Shown: positions 12,112 to 20,985, counted from the stretch's first letter. The stretch is DNA of 42,158 nt from Streptomyces sp. 8K308 (GCF_004348315.1 NZ_SMKC01000020.1:1-42158), one strand, 5' to 3'. Notes: a model not told the origin generated them from the letters alone. A program made the numbers and translations.

Positions 12112-12576
12112 CTAGCCGGCCGTGATCACGCTCGCCCCCGCATTACGGCCGCCGGGCACGATGGCGCGCTCCAACAGGCTTCGCAGCGTGCCCTGTTCCT
12201 CCGGTGAGAGGCCGGCCAGCGGGGAATCCTCGCTGAGGAGCGCGAGCAGCCGCTCCCGGAGGGCGGTGCCGTCCGACGTGAGCACCAGATGCCTGGCCCG
12301 GCGGTCGGTGGGGTGCGGCCGGCGCTCGATGAGCCCCTGCTTCTCCAACCTGTCGACGACGAAGGTGGCGTTGGACGGCTCGCAGCTCATGCGCTCGGCG
12401 AGCTCCCGCATGGTCATCGGCCCGCCGAGCTCGCGCAGCGCGGTCGCCTGCGGCGCGGTGAGCCCGAGCGCGGCGGCGCGCTGCCGCAGGTGCTCGGCGA
12501 TCTGCTGGGCCATCCCGTTGACCAGGCCGCACAGCTGTCGTTCCGCGATGGCCTGCGTCGTTCGGTCCATCGTCAT
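12112..12576 (-). CDS. MarR family transcriptional regulator
   Basis: A 154-residue winged-helix repressor. The recognition region PMTMRELAERMSCEPSNATF and the wing LEKQGLIERRPHPTDRRARH are classic MarR. It is divergent from the metallo-beta-lactamase-fold hydrolase across 71 bp and parallel to the glycosyltransferase, so it could regulate either or both. Members usually bind palindromes in their own promoter and release on binding an aromatic or hydrophobic ligand. The ATG at 12576 is used here; the ATG at 12570 is an alternative. Confidence 0.92.
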   Translation of the reverse strand: MTMDRTTQAIAERQLCGLVNGMAQQIAEHLRQRAAALGLTAPQATALRELGGPMTMRELAERMSCEPSNATFVVDRLEKQGLIERRPHPTDRRARHLVLTSDGTALRERLLALLSEDSPLAGLSPEEQGTLRSLLERAIVPGGRNAGASVITAG

Positions 12577-12591
12577 GCGGCCATCTTAGCT

Positions 12592-12630
12592 CAAGTCTGA
12601 AACTTGCAAGCTTGAATGTTTCTAGTTTGA
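12592..12630. promoter_or_regulatory. Candidate MarR operator in divergent promoter
   Basis: The 71-bp spacer between marR and the hydrolase gene is strikingly AT-rich. It contains CAAGCTTG (12608-12615, a perfect 8-bp palindrome) within a wider imperfect dyad GAAAC at 12599-12603 and GTTTC at 12618-12622. A site of this size between divergent genes is where a MarR dimer would be expected. The exact boundary is inference. Confidence 0.5.
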
Positions 12631-12647
12631 TGCTTTACGGTCGGTCC

Positions 12648-13520
12648 ATGGACGAACGACTGCGCACACCGGCGACCATCAGGTCGCTGCGACTCGGCGA
12701 GACCACGGTGACCTATGTGCCGGACGGGGCGTGCTACCTCACCCCGACCGGCTGGTTCCCCACCAGCACCGAGCAGGAGTGGGCCGCCCACTCCGCGTAC
12801 CTGGACGACGCGGGCCACGTCGTGGCCGGCATCGGCAGCCTGCTGGTGGAGCGCGACGGCCGCGCTCTGCTGATCGACGCCGGCTTCGGGCCGTACTCCC
12901 CTCAAGGCGAGGGCGGCGACGCGGTCGCCGGCATCCACGGCGGCGCCCTTCTGGAGAACCTGGCCCAACTCGGCCGCGCCCCTCGGGACATCGAGGCCGT
13001 CGCCTTCACCCACCTGCACATCGACCACATCGGCTGGGCCTGGCAGCCGGCCCCGGGCGACGACCGCCTCCCCTTCGCCCACGCCGCCCACCTGGTGTCA
13101 GAACCCGAGTGGACCCGGCGCGACCTCCTCGAACCGCACGGCACCAGCCGGAAGATGCTCGACGCGCTGGCCCCCGCCGTCCGCACCGTGACGGACGGCG
13201 AGGAGATATTCCCCGACGTGCGGGTCCGGCTCTCCACCGGCCACACGCCCGGCCACGCCACCTACGTCATCGGCTCGGCCGACCGCCGCCTGATCGCCTT
13301 CGGCGACGCCCTGCACTCGCCGGCCCAGCTCAACCACCCCGACTGGCATGCGGCCCCCGACCACGACACCAGCCAGTCCACGGACGTGCGCCGCGCACTC
13401 GCCGCCGAACTCCAGCGCCCCGACACGATCGGCTTCGGCGTCCACTTCGCCGATGTCGTCTTCGGCCAGGTCCGTGCGGACGGCGACGGCCGACTGGCCT
13501 GGGTGCCGGTGGACGAGTGA
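12648..13520 (+). CDS. MBL-fold metallo-hydrolase, lactonase-like
   Basis: A 290-residue metallo-beta-lactamase-fold enzyme. The dinuclear metal site is visible: H122, H124, D126 and H127 in THLHIDHIGW, then a histidine in STGHTPGHATY and an aspartate in AFGDALHS. This architecture is shared by N-acyl homoserine lactonases and other ester or lactone hydrolases, so lactone hydrolysis is plausible but unproven. The ATG at 12648 (MDERLRTP) is chosen because upstream in-frame codons lie in the promoter region. It is divergent from marR, the likely regulator. Confidence 0.85.
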   Translation: MDERLRTPATIRSLRLGETTVTYVPDGACYLTPTGWFPTSTEQEWAAHSAYLDDAGHVVAGIGSLLVERDGRALLIDAGFGPYSPQGEGGDAVAGIHGGALLENLAQLGRAPRDIEAVAFTHLHIDHIGWAWQPAPGDDRLPFAHAAHLVSEPEWTRRDLLEPHGTSRKMLDALAPAVRTVTDGEEIFPDVRVRLSTGHTPGHATYVIGSADRRLIAFGDALHSPAQLNHPDWHAAPDHDTSQSTDVRRALAAELQRPDTIGFGVHFADVVFGQVRADGDGRLAWVPVDE

Positions 13521-13657
13521 CGGGGCCGAACGGTCGGTCGAGGTGCGTCTGATCAACCGACTACGCTGGCCGGATGGCGCCGACTGGATACCGGTGCGAG
13601 TCAGCGACCTGGCGGAGTCCCCGCGCCGGTAGCCGCGCGGCGGCGCCGGTCCGGTGG

Positions 13658-14146
13658 TCACCTGGCGGCCTGGACGTACGAGGCCAGGTTGGCCAGTGAG
13701 GAGGCGAGCCCGGCCTCGTGATCCGCCTGGTCGATGCCGGGCGGGACGTCGGTGGCGGTGACGGTCACCTCGGTGCCACACGCCGGCGGTGGTGAGCTGC
13801 CAGGTCATCGTCATCGTGCCCGCGAACGACGGGTCGTCGGCCTCGAACACGGCCCGCTGCACCACGCGCTCGGGCGGCACCAGGGCGGCGAAGCCGACCT
13901 CGACGACGTCCGTGGCGTCCGACGACTTGCCGGGGCTGTCGGCGGGGTCGAGGTAGGTGAGGACCCTCCGGAACCCACCACCGGGCCATGGGTCCCACCG
14001 CTCGACCCGCCCCCGCATGCCGTCCGGCGGCAACCATACCTCAGGGCCTCCCGGTCGAGCAGGGCACCGTAGACGGTTTCCGGCGAAGCCGCGATCACCC
14101 GGCTGGCGCGGTCGGTCCTTCCTATGCGCCGATCCTGGGCGCGCAC
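13658..14146 (-). pseudogene. Frameshifted SRPBCC (AHSA1-like) protein
   Basis: Three reading frames together rebuild one SRPBCC protein of about 160 residues. Frame one (from a GTG at 14146) gives SRVIAASPETVYGALLDREAL; frame two continues EVWLPPDGMRGRVERWDPWP through FAGTMTMTWQLTTAG; frame three ends GTEVTVTATDVPPGIDQADH to the stop TGA (13660-13658). The switches lie near 14040 and near 13780, each explained by a single-base indel. It lies just behind a merR gene, a common pairing. It is either a genuine pseudogene or carries sequencing errors. Confidence 0.8.
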
Positions 14147-14176
14147 CAGGTGGTCGAGGAACGAGCTCGCGCCGGC

Positions 14177-14530
14177 TCAGGACTCCGTCAGGTAGCTCGC
14201 GAGGGCGCGGCGGCTGCGTTGGAGGCCGGTGATGCGGTCGTCCATGCTGGCCAGCTCGCGGGTCAGGACGGCGCGGAGGTCGTCGCACCAGGTGAGGTGG
14301 GACGGGTCGCGGAGCTCGCCCCGGACGCAGGGGAGGACCGTGCGGATCACGTCGGTGGAGAGGCCGATCTCCAGCAGGGCGCGGATCTGCCGCACCGTGG
14401 CGACGGCGCCCTCGTCGTACTCGCGATAGCCGTTCACGCCACGCCGCGCGGTGAGGAGGCCCTGGGCCTCGTAGTAGCGCAGCGAGCGATGGCTCGCCCC
14501 GGTCAGTCTCGACAGCTCTCCGATCAGCAT
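14177..14530 (-). CDS. MerR family transcriptional regulator
   Basis: About 117 residues beginning MLIGELSRLTGASHRSLRYY, the standard MerR N-terminus; a GTG at 14572 in frame would add 14 residues, but would place the start within the predicted operator. The winged HTH is followed by a dimerisation coiled coil (about residues 75-110). There is no cysteine cluster for metal binding; only one cysteine pair (C68, C82 region) is present, so the effector is unknown. It is divergent from the class IV aminotransferase and upstream of the SRPBCC pseudogene. Confidence 0.88.
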   Translation of the reverse strand: MLIGELSRLTGASHRSLRYYEAQGLLTARRGVNGYREYDEGAVATVRQIRALLEIGLSTDVIRTVLPCVRGELRDPSHLTWCDDLRAVLTRELASMDDRITGLQRSRRALASYLTES

Positions 14531-14550
14531 GTGGCGCACACCATCCGCGT

Positions 14551-14582
14551 TTGACCCTTCCACCGGTGTCACGCCCTAACGT
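14551..14582 (+). promoter_or_regulatory. MerR-type promoter with long spacer
   Basis: TTGACC at 14551-14556 and TAACGT at 14577-14582 are separated by 20 bp, longer than the 17 bp optimum and typical of promoters that a MerR protein activates by untwisting. The spacer contains the perfect palindrome CACCGGTG (14561-14568). It faces the aminotransferase gene, 42 bp upstream of its GTG, and lies between that gene and the divergent merR. Confidence 0.6.
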
Positions 14583-14623
14583 TGCCGGCGCTGTGAACAT
14601 TCCGGATTTCGAGGGAGCAGAGC

Positions 14624-15421
14624 GTGACCTTCTTTGTGGTGCAACGGAACGGGCGGCCGGCTGCCGCCGAGGAGCTCGCGCCGCTGGCGTTCGCGGGACA
14701 CGCGCACTTCACGGCGGCGCAGGTGCGGGGCGGGCGGATCAGGGGTCTTGATCTCCACCTGGCGCGGCTGCGGTCGGCGTCGGTCGAGCTGTTCGGGCGG
14801 GCGCTGCCCGACGAGCGGGTGCGTGAGCTGCTGCGGGCCGCGCTGGCGGAAGGGCCGGCGGACGTGTCGCTGACGGCGACGGTCTACTCGTCGGTCGGTG
14901 AGTTCACCGCGGCCAGCGGAGAGCTCGACGTGCTGGTGCGGACCGGGTCGGCCACGGACGGGCCGCGGGGTCCTCTGGCGCTGGCCGTGGTGGAGCACGA
15001 GCGGGCGCTGCCCGGGGTGAAGCACGTGGGGGAGGTGGCCAAGACGTACCTGTTGCGCCGGGCGGTCGCCGACGGCTTCGACGACGCGGCGTTCGTCGAC
15101 CGACGGGGGCGGCTGAGCGAGGCGACGATCTGGAACCTCGCCTTCTGGGACGGCGAGGGGGTGGTGTGGCCGGAGGCCGAGGTGCTCGGCGGGACCACGA
15201 TGGGCATCCTCCGCCGTCAGCTCGACCTGCTCGGCGTGCGGCAGCGGGTGCGGGAGGTCGCCCCCGACGACCTGCCGGCACTGGCCGGGGCCGTGGTCAT
15301 GAACTCGTGGACGCCGGGGGTGGCGGTGCGACGGATCGGCTCCGCCGACGTGCCCGAGGCGCCGGCGTTCCTCGACGTCCTGCGGCGGGCCTACGCGGCG
15401 GAGCCGCTCACCGCTCCCTGA
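14624..15421 (+). CDS. Class IV PLP-dependent aminotransferase family protein
   Basis: A 265-residue protein of the branched-chain aminotransferase / D-alanine aminotransferase / aminodeoxychorismate lyase fold. The PLP lysine is probably K133 in PGVKHVGEVAK, and LSEATIWNLAFWDG is the usual E-x-x-x-x-N segment that holds PLP; GGTTMGILRR is the phosphate-binding GxT region. The reaction cannot be fixed from sequence alone. The GTG at 14624 is preceded by AGGGAG at suitable spacing. It probably responds to the divergent MerR. Confidence 0.82.
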   Translation: MTFFVVQRNGRPAAAEELAPLAFAGHAHFTAAQVRGGRIRGLDLHLARLRSASVELFGRALPDERVRELLRAALAEGPADVSLTATVYSSVGEFTAASGELDVLVRTGSATDGPRGPLALAVVEHERALPGVKHVGEVAKTYLLRRAVADGFDDAAFVDRRGRLSEATIWNLAFWDGEGVVWPEAEVLGGTTMGILRRQLDLLGVRQRVREVAPDDLPALAGAVVMNSWTPGVAVRRIGSADVPEAPAFLDVLRRAYAAEPLTAP

Positions 15422-15775
15422 CGGAGGGCCGGATGGGGCGCTCGCTTGGGCGACGCGCGGGCGAGCGCGTTGTCCATCACGGGTTCGCTCTCGGATATCG
15501 GCAACCGATCTCGCCCTCGCGAAGTGTGTCCCGAGGCGGCCGCGGGAGAGATCGGGGGAAGGCCGACGCGCGCGTGGGACCGGATGCCGATATCGGTTTC
15601 GTCGCTGCTGGAGGTAGCCAGGGTGCGGGAGTTCCAGCGGGGCGCGGCGCGGCCGCACGTCCTGCGCCACGCACCGAGGAGGAGATCCACGGTGCGTGGA
15701 TGACCAGGGAGCTGGCCCGCGAGGTCCCGGGCGACGAGGCGCCGTAGCGCCCTGGCCCGCCAGCGGCGCGCGGGG
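15422..15775. other. Intergenic region with paired inverted repeats
   Basis: No gene recognised between the convergent aminotransferase and response-regulator genes. It carries a 10-bp palindrome CCGATATCGG (15587-15596) and, about 90 bp upstream in opposite orientation, a related site GGATATCGGCAACC (15493-15506) matching 12 of 14 bases to the complement of 15582-15595. A GGCGC/GCGCC hairpin near 15736-15750 could act as terminator. The long minus-strand frame across the region has no recognisable domain. Confidence 0.5.
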
Positions 15776-16438
15776 TCAGGTGTTGCGTGGGGCCACCAGG
15801 CCGGATTCGTAGGCAAGGACCACGAGCTGGGCGCGGTCGCGGGCGTGTAGCTTGGCCATAGCCCGGTTGATGTGGGTCTTGGCGGTCGACGGGCTGATGA
15901 CCAGGCGGTCGGAGATCTCGTCGTTGGACAGGCCCTGGGCGGCCAGGGCGACCGCCTCGCGCTCGCGGCTGGTCAGCTCCTCAAGACCGCTGGCGGCGCG
16001 GGTGGGGGGCGGTTGGGCGACGTACCGGTCGATGAGCTTGCGCGTGATGGTGGGCGCGAGCAGGGCGTCGCCCCGGGCGGCGACGCGTACGGCGTGCAGG
16101 AGGTCCTCCGGCACGATGTCCTTGACGAGGAAGCCGGCGGCGCCGGCGCGTAGCGCGTCGAAGACGTACTCGTCCATGCCGTAGTTGGTCAGCATCACGA
16201 CGTGTACGTCGGCCAGGGCCGGGTCCGCGGCGATGTGCCGGGTCGCTTCGATGCCGTCCATGACGGGCATCTGGATGTCGATGAGCGCGACGTCGGGCAG
16301 GTGCTCCCGGGCGAGTTCCAGGCCCTGTTTCCCGTCGGCGGCCTCGGCCACCACCTCGATGTCGTCTTCGAGGGCGAGCAGCGCGCGGAAGCCGCTGCGG
16401 ATGAGCGGCTGGTCGTCGACCAGCAGGACACGGATCAC
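15776..16438 (-). CDS. NarL/LuxR-family response regulator
   Basis: A 220-residue two-domain regulator. The receiver domain has acidic residues in VLLVDDQPLIR, the phospho-acceptor D54 in ALIDIQMPVMDG, the MLTNYG threonine and the FLVKDI lysine. The C-terminal LuxR HTH reads LTSREREAVALAAQGLSNDE with the recognition helix STAKTHINRAMAKL. It overlaps the histidine kinase gene by 4 bp, so the two form a standard two-component pair. Targets are unknown; the divergent DUF6223 gene beyond the kinase is a candidate. Confidence 0.95.
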   Translation of the reverse strand: MIRVLLVDDQPLIRSGFRALLALEDDIEVVAEAADGKQGLELAREHLPDVALIDIQMPVMDGIEATRHIAADPALADVHVVMLTNYGMDEYVFDALRAGAAGFLVKDIVPEDLLHAVRVAARGDALLAPTITRKLIDRYVAQPPPTRAASGLEELTSREREAVALAAQGLSNDEISDRLVISPSTAKTHINRAMAKLHARDRAQLVVLAYESGLVAPRNT

Positions 16439-17562
16439 GACGCTCCGTTCGTGGGGAGTTCGGCCTGGACGGTGAAGCCGCCCGCGCTGCGCGGCTCGGT
16501 GTGTAGTCGGCCGCCCAGGGCGGTGACGCGTTCGCGCATGCCGAGCAGCCCGAGGCCGGGCGTCGGCGCGGAGTGCGAGGTGGCTTTTCCGTTGTCGTCG
16601 ACGCGGATGGTCAGGGTGCCGGGCCGGTAGTCGACGAGCACGGAGGCAGTGGTCGCGGCGGCGTGCCGGGTGACGTTGGTGAGCGACTCCTGAACGATCC
16701 GGTAGGCGGTGCGGCCCACCGCGGCCGGCACCGGGTGCGGATTTCCCTCGATCGTCAGCGTCGTCTCAAGGCCGGTCGTCTGGAGCCGTCTCACCAGGTG
16801 GGGGATGTGGTCGAGTCCGTGCGGCGGGGTGGTGTCGTCGTCGCGCAGCGCCTCCAGGGTCGCGCGCAGCTCCCGGCTCGCTTCCCGGCCGGCTTCCTGG
16901 ATCGCCAGCAGGGCCTCCGGCACCTGCTCGCCCCGCCGCCGGGCCACGTGGACCGCGACCTCGGACTGCACCTTGATGACCGAGATCTGGTGGGTGAGCG
17001 AGTCGTGCAGCTCCCGCGCGATGCGCAGCCGCTCCTCGTCGGCCCGGCGTCGCGCGGTCTCCTCGCGGGTTCGCTCGGCTTCGTCCGCCCGCCGTTCGGC
17101 CTGTCGCACCGCCTCCCCGGCGGCGAAGGCGGCGATCAGCCAGGCGAGCTCGAGGGTGCTCCGGGCCTGCGCCACGACCTCGCGCGCGGTTCCGTCCTGG
17201 AAGACCAGGGCGGTGAGGTGGAGTACGGCCAGCAGACCCACGGAGGCGGCCAGTGCGACGGCGCGGTGACCGGCGCGTACCGCGCCGTAGACCGCGACCA
17301 GGTACGAGACGGCGAGCACGTCGAACCCGACTTCCTGATAGCCCGCCGCGCACAGCCCGGTGACGGCCATGACCATGAGCGGCGTCCGGCGGCGCGCGGC
17401 CAGCGCCAGCCCGCCGGCCGCCAGCAGCGCGGAGCCGAGCAGCTCGCGGCCTCCGGCCGGGTGTGGCCCGGCCAGCCCGGTGCCCAGCATCAGCGCTGCC
17501 ACGCCCACGGCGATCGCCCCGTCGGTGACCCTGGCTGGGACAGCGAGCCGTCGTTTGTCCAT
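16435..17562 (-). CDS. NarL-type sensor histidine kinase
   Basis: A 375-residue kinase: several membrane helices in residues 12-150, a charged coiled linker (about 152-178), the HisKA_3 dimerisation box RIARELHDSLTHQIS with phospho-acceptor H186, then an HATPase_c domain with ESLTNVTRHA (N box), DDNGK and GLGLLGMRERV (G boxes). There is no large extracellular loop, so it may sense a membrane signal. The start at ATG 17562 gives MDKRRLAVP; the frame stays open further upstream but without membrane or sensor features. Confidence 0.93.
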   Translation of the reverse strand: MDKRRLAVPARVTDGAIAVGVAALMLGTGLAGPHPAGGRELLGSALLAAGGLALAARRRTPLMVMAVTGLCAAGYQEVGFDVLAVSYLVAVYGAVRAGHRAVALAASVGLLAVLHLTALVFQDGTAREVVAQARSTLELAWLIAAFAAGEAVRQAERRADEAERTREETARRRADEERLRIARELHDSLTHQISVIKVQSEVAVHVARRRGEQVPEALLAIQEAGREASRELRATLEALRDDDTTPPHGLDHIPHLVRRLQTTGLETTLTIEGNPHPVPAAVGRTAYRIVQESLTNVTRHAAATTASVLVDYRPGTLTIRVDDNGKATSHSAPTPGLGLLGMRERVTALGGRLHTEPRSAGGFTVQAELPTNGAS

Positions 17563-17791
17563 GGGGGCACCGTAGCCGGACGCGGTGGCGGGCGAGTCAG
17601 GCTCATGGACGAGCGGTCGGCTACCGCGGGTGCGGTACCGCCGAGCCGTCTGCCGCGTCCGCGGTATCCGGATCCCGCGGTGGCGGCAGCGGAAAGTGTC
17701 CGCGTCTGCTGGACGACCGGCAGAGGGTCCGGCCCGCATGCTCACAGCACATCGAACCTCGCGATCAGCGACGGAGAAGGAGGAGAGCGGC

Positions 17792-18166
17792 ATGAGTGCT
17801 TCAGCAGCGCTGATGTTGGCCGCCGAGGGCGGGATCATCGGCGACGGGCGGACCGGGGCCAACCTGGCCCTCGGGGTGGGGCTGCTCGGCCTGGCCGTCG
17901 GCTGGCTGGCCCTGGCCCGAGCCGGCGGCCGGATCAGCACCGGCAACGCGCGCACCGGCGGGATGTCGGCCATCGCGGTGGGGGTGGTCGGCACGGTCCT
18001 CGCGGTGCTGCATGTGGCCACCACCAGTGGCGGTCCCGGTACCGGCAACGGGCTCCTCGGCGCCGTCGTGGCCATCCCGCTGGGGCTGGGCGCCGTGCTC
18101 CTCGGCCGCCGGGCGCTGACCCGCGCCCGCCGCGCCGACCGGCCGGCCGGCCGGGTGTCCGTCTGA
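17792..18166 (+). CDS. DUF6223 family membrane protein
   Basis: A 124-residue protein with about four hydrophobic stretches and the family pattern of glycine-rich helices, including GWLALARAGGRI, the GGPGTGNGLLGAVVAI loop and a C-terminal LARR-rich basic tail. DUF6223 members are found in streptomycetes and have no assigned function. The AGGAGGAGAG at 17779-17788 precedes the ATG. It is divergent from the two-component genes across 229 bp, so it may be their target. Confidence 0.72.
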   Translation: MSASAALMLAAEGGIIGDGRTGANLALGVGLLGLAVGWLALARAGGRISTGNARTGGMSAIAVGVVGTVLAVLHVATTSGGPGTGNGLLGAVVAIPLGLGAVLLGRRALTRARRADRPAGRVSV

Positions 18167-18175
18167 CCGACCGGG

Positions 18176-19445
18176 TCACGGCCTGCGCGCGGCCAACGCG
18201 CGCCGGACCCCGTACGCGGCGGCGCCGAGCGCCAGGACCGCGGCGCCCCAGATCACCGAGGACGCCGGGAGGGCGAAGGCCAGGGCGAGGCAGCCGGCCA
18301 GCCCGACGGCCGGGATGACCCGGGCCGGGCGGTTCTCCTCCTTGTGAGGGTCCAGGCGGAGGCGTTGGCGACGGCGTAGTACGCGAGCACGCCGAAGGAG
18401 GAGAACCCGATCGCCCCGCGCACATCGGCTGTCGCGGCGACCACCGCCACCACGGCACCGACGACGAGCTCGGCGCGGTGCGGCACCTTGAACCTCGGGT
18501 GGACCGCGGCCAGGGCGTGCGGCAGGTGCCGGTCGCGGGCCATGGCCAGCGTGGTGCGGGAGACGCCGAGTACCAGGGCGAGCAGTGAGCCGAGCGCGGC
18601 CACGGCGGCACCGACGCGTACGACCGGTACGAGCCAGTCGGCGCGTGCCGCCCGGGCGGCGTCCGACAGCGGCGCGGCGGCATCCGCGAGTCCCTTCGGT
18701 CCGAGGACGCTCTGGACGGCTATGGCGACCAAGGCGTAGACGACCAGGGTGATGCCGAGGGCGAGCGGGATGGCCCGGGGGATGGTGCGGGCGGGGTCTC
18801 TGACCTCCTCGCCCAGGGTGGCGACGCGCGTACCCGGCGGAAGCGAAGAACAGCAGACCGGCCGCTTGGAGCACCCCGCCGAAGGTCGCGTCGTCCCCGA
18901 CGTCGAGCCGGGCCGCTTCCGAGGCCGAGGAGGTGAGCGCGACGACCACCACGGCGGCGAGGACCGCCAGGACCACGGCGACGATCACCGCGTCAGCAGG
19001 GCGGACTTCCGCACGCCCGCGTAGTCCACCGCGGTCAGCGCCACCACCGCCGCGACCGCGACCGCGTGGGACTGACCGGGGCAGACGTGTAAGCCGACCG
19101 TGAGCGCCATCGCCGCGCAGGAAGCGGTCTTGCCCACCACGAACTCCAACCCGCGAGGTAGCCCCAGAAGTCGCCGAGGCGTGCACGGCCGTAGTCGTAC
19201 GTGCCGCCCGACGCGGGATAGCGGGCCGCGAGCCGCGCGGAGGAGGTCGCGTTGCAGTAGGCGATGACGGCGGCCAGCGCCAGGCCGATCAGCAACCCGG
19301 AGCCCGCCGACCGTGCGGCCGGGGCGAGCGCGGCGAAGATCCCCGCGCCGATCATCGACCCCAGGCCGATCACGACCGCGTCGGACACCCCGAGCCGACG
19401 GTGCAGCTCGTCCGGCATCCCGGCGGTGGACGATGGCTTGCTCAT
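18176..19445 (-). pseudogene. Multiply frameshifted APC amino acid permease
   Basis: An APC permease of about 420 residues can be assembled only by joining fragments from different frames: ATG 19445 MSKPSSTAGMPDELHRRLG to RLGDFWGYLAG; then EFVVGKTASCAAMALTVG to YAGVRKSALLTR; then AVIVAVVLAVLAAVVVV to LLFFASAGYAR; then VATLGEEVRDPARTIP through GFSSFGVLAYYAVANASAW; and finally NRPARVIPAVGLAG to the stop at 18176. At least four frame changes are needed, near 19150, 19000, 18835 and 18345. The GLGSMIGAGIFAAL helix-1 motif marks the family. It is decayed, or the assembly is poor here. Confidence 0.85.
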
Positions 19446-19935
19446 GGCCCACTCCCTCGCCGGCGCGGCCGCAGACGTTGCGCGCTTCGGCATCGGGAGA
19501 CGATGCGTGAGTGCCGGTCCGGCCGCCGACCCGCGTCCCGGGCCATGGACGCACGAGGGCGACCTGCCCGTCGGCTGTGGCGCGGAGCCCAGACGCCGCC
19601 TCGATGGCCGCGGCACCCCTACCGGCGGCGGACCTCGTGGACATCGCCGTCGATGGCACCGGCTTGCTCCTCGTCCCCTCCCGCTCCCCCCAAGCGAACA
19701 GACTGACAGCGCCGAGCCGGGCGCCGTCGCGCACGCCGCGTACCGGGGGCGCCCTGCCGGAACCGGGCCCGCCGCGCGCCCGTTTCCGGGCCGCGGCGGC
19801 CGTCGGGGCTACCCGAACGGGCAGACCGAACTCGCCTTGTGAGCCGTTGCCGCTGGCATGAGGCTTGGGGAAGTTCGCCCGTATCCCTGGCTCCCCCCAC
19901 CCCACGCCGCCCGTTTCGGCGACCGAGGAGATGGC
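19446..19935. other. Gap without a supported gene
   Basis: No intact gene. A plus-strand frame near 19604-19690 reads MAAAPLPAADLVDIAV then DGTGLLLVPSRSP, which faintly recalls the GRGLLLVPS segment of DUF5937-type ArsR regulators, but the rest is missing. The stretch before 19936 should hold the promoter of the phosphotriesterase-family gene; no clear -35/-10 pair was found. Confidence 0.45.
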
Positions 19936-20940
19936 ATGGCTACGTCAGAAATTCCGTCCGGTGCTGAGGCCGTCGTCCAGACCGTCCGGGGTCCGGTCGG
20001 CGTCGACGACCTCGGCGTCACGCTCATGCACGAGCACCTGTTCGTGCTGACCCCCGACGTCCAGCAGAACCAGCCGCACCTGTGGAACGAGGAGGAACGC
20101 GTCGAGGACGCCGTCGCCAAGCTGATGACCGCCCACGAGCTCGGCGTGCGCACCTTCGTCGACCTCACGGCGATCGGTCAGGGCCGGTTCATCCCGCGCG
20201 TCCAGAAGGTGGCCGCCCGGGTGCCGCTCAACATCATCGTCGCGACCGGCGTCTACACCTACCACGACGTTCCCTACTTCTTTCACTACCGCGGCCCGGG
20301 ACGCCTCTTCGAGGGGCCCGAGCCCATGACCGAGATGTTCGTGCGCGACATCACCACCGGCATCGCGGACACCGGGGTGCGCGCCGCCGTGCTCAAGTGC
20401 GCGACGGAGGAGGCCACCGTCTCCGAGGGCGTCGAACGCGTGCTGCGCGCCACCGCCCAGGCCCACCGCGAGACCGGCGCGCCCATCACCACGCACTCCA
20501 ACGCCTATGTCCGCAACGGTCTCGCGCAGCAGAAGATCCTCGCCGAGGAGGGCGTGGACCTCAGCCACGTGATCATCGGCCACAGCGGGGACACCGACGA
20601 CCTCGACTACCTCAAGGAGTTGATGGACGCCGGCTCGACCATCGGCATGGACCGGTTCGGCCTCGACAACTTCACCCCCCACGAGAAGCGGGTGCGCATC
20701 GTCGCCGACCTCGTCGCCGCCGGCTACGCCGACCGCATGGTCCTCTCCCACGACTGCCCGTGCTTCATCGACTACTTCACCCAGGAGGACATGGCCGCGA
20801 CCCTGCCCGACTGGGACTACACCCACCTGCACCGCCGCGTCATCCCCGCGCTGCTCGAACTCGGCGTCACCGAGGACGACGTGCGCGTGATGCTCGTGGA
20901 CAACCCCCGTCGCTACTTCACCCCCGTCGCGCCCTACTGA
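19936..20940 (+). CDS. Phosphotriesterase-family metal hydrolase, lactonase-like
   Basis: A 334-residue amidohydrolase-superfamily TIM barrel. The complete binuclear metal site is visible: H32 and H34 (TLMHEHLFVL), a lysine likely to be carboxylated, K154 (AAVLKCATEE), H187 (ITTHSNA), H216 (IIGHSGD) and D273 (LSHDCPC). Many bacterial members are phosphotriesterase-like lactonases acting on acyl-homoserine or other lactones, so lactone hydrolysis is a fair hypothesis given the AfsA-like gene downstream. ATG 19936 has GAGGAG 5 bp upstream. It is followed at 45 bp by the aldo/keto reductase. Confidence 0.9.
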   Translation: MATSEIPSGAEAVVQTVRGPVGVDDLGVTLMHEHLFVLTPDVQQNQPHLWNEEERVEDAVAKLMTAHELGVRTFVDLTAIGQGRFIPRVQKVAARVPLNIIVATGVYTYHDVPYFFHYRGPGRLFEGPEPMTEMFVRDITTGIADTGVRAAVLKCATEEATVSEGVERVLRATAQAHRETGAPITTHSNAYVRNGLAQQKILAEEGVDLSHVIIGHSGDTDDLDYLKELMDAGSTIGMDRFGLDNFTPHEKRVRIVADLVAAGYADRMVLSHDCPCFIDYFTQEDMAATLPDWDYTHLHRRVIPALLELGVTEDDVRVMLVDNPRRYFTPVAPY

Positions 20941-20985
20941 CGACTCGCCGCCCCACCACCGCAACACCGCGAAGGAGCCACCGAC

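Noticed and set aside
15391..15816. 141-codon minus-strand frame across the gap behind the response regulator
   Set aside because: No recognisable domain; open by composition only.
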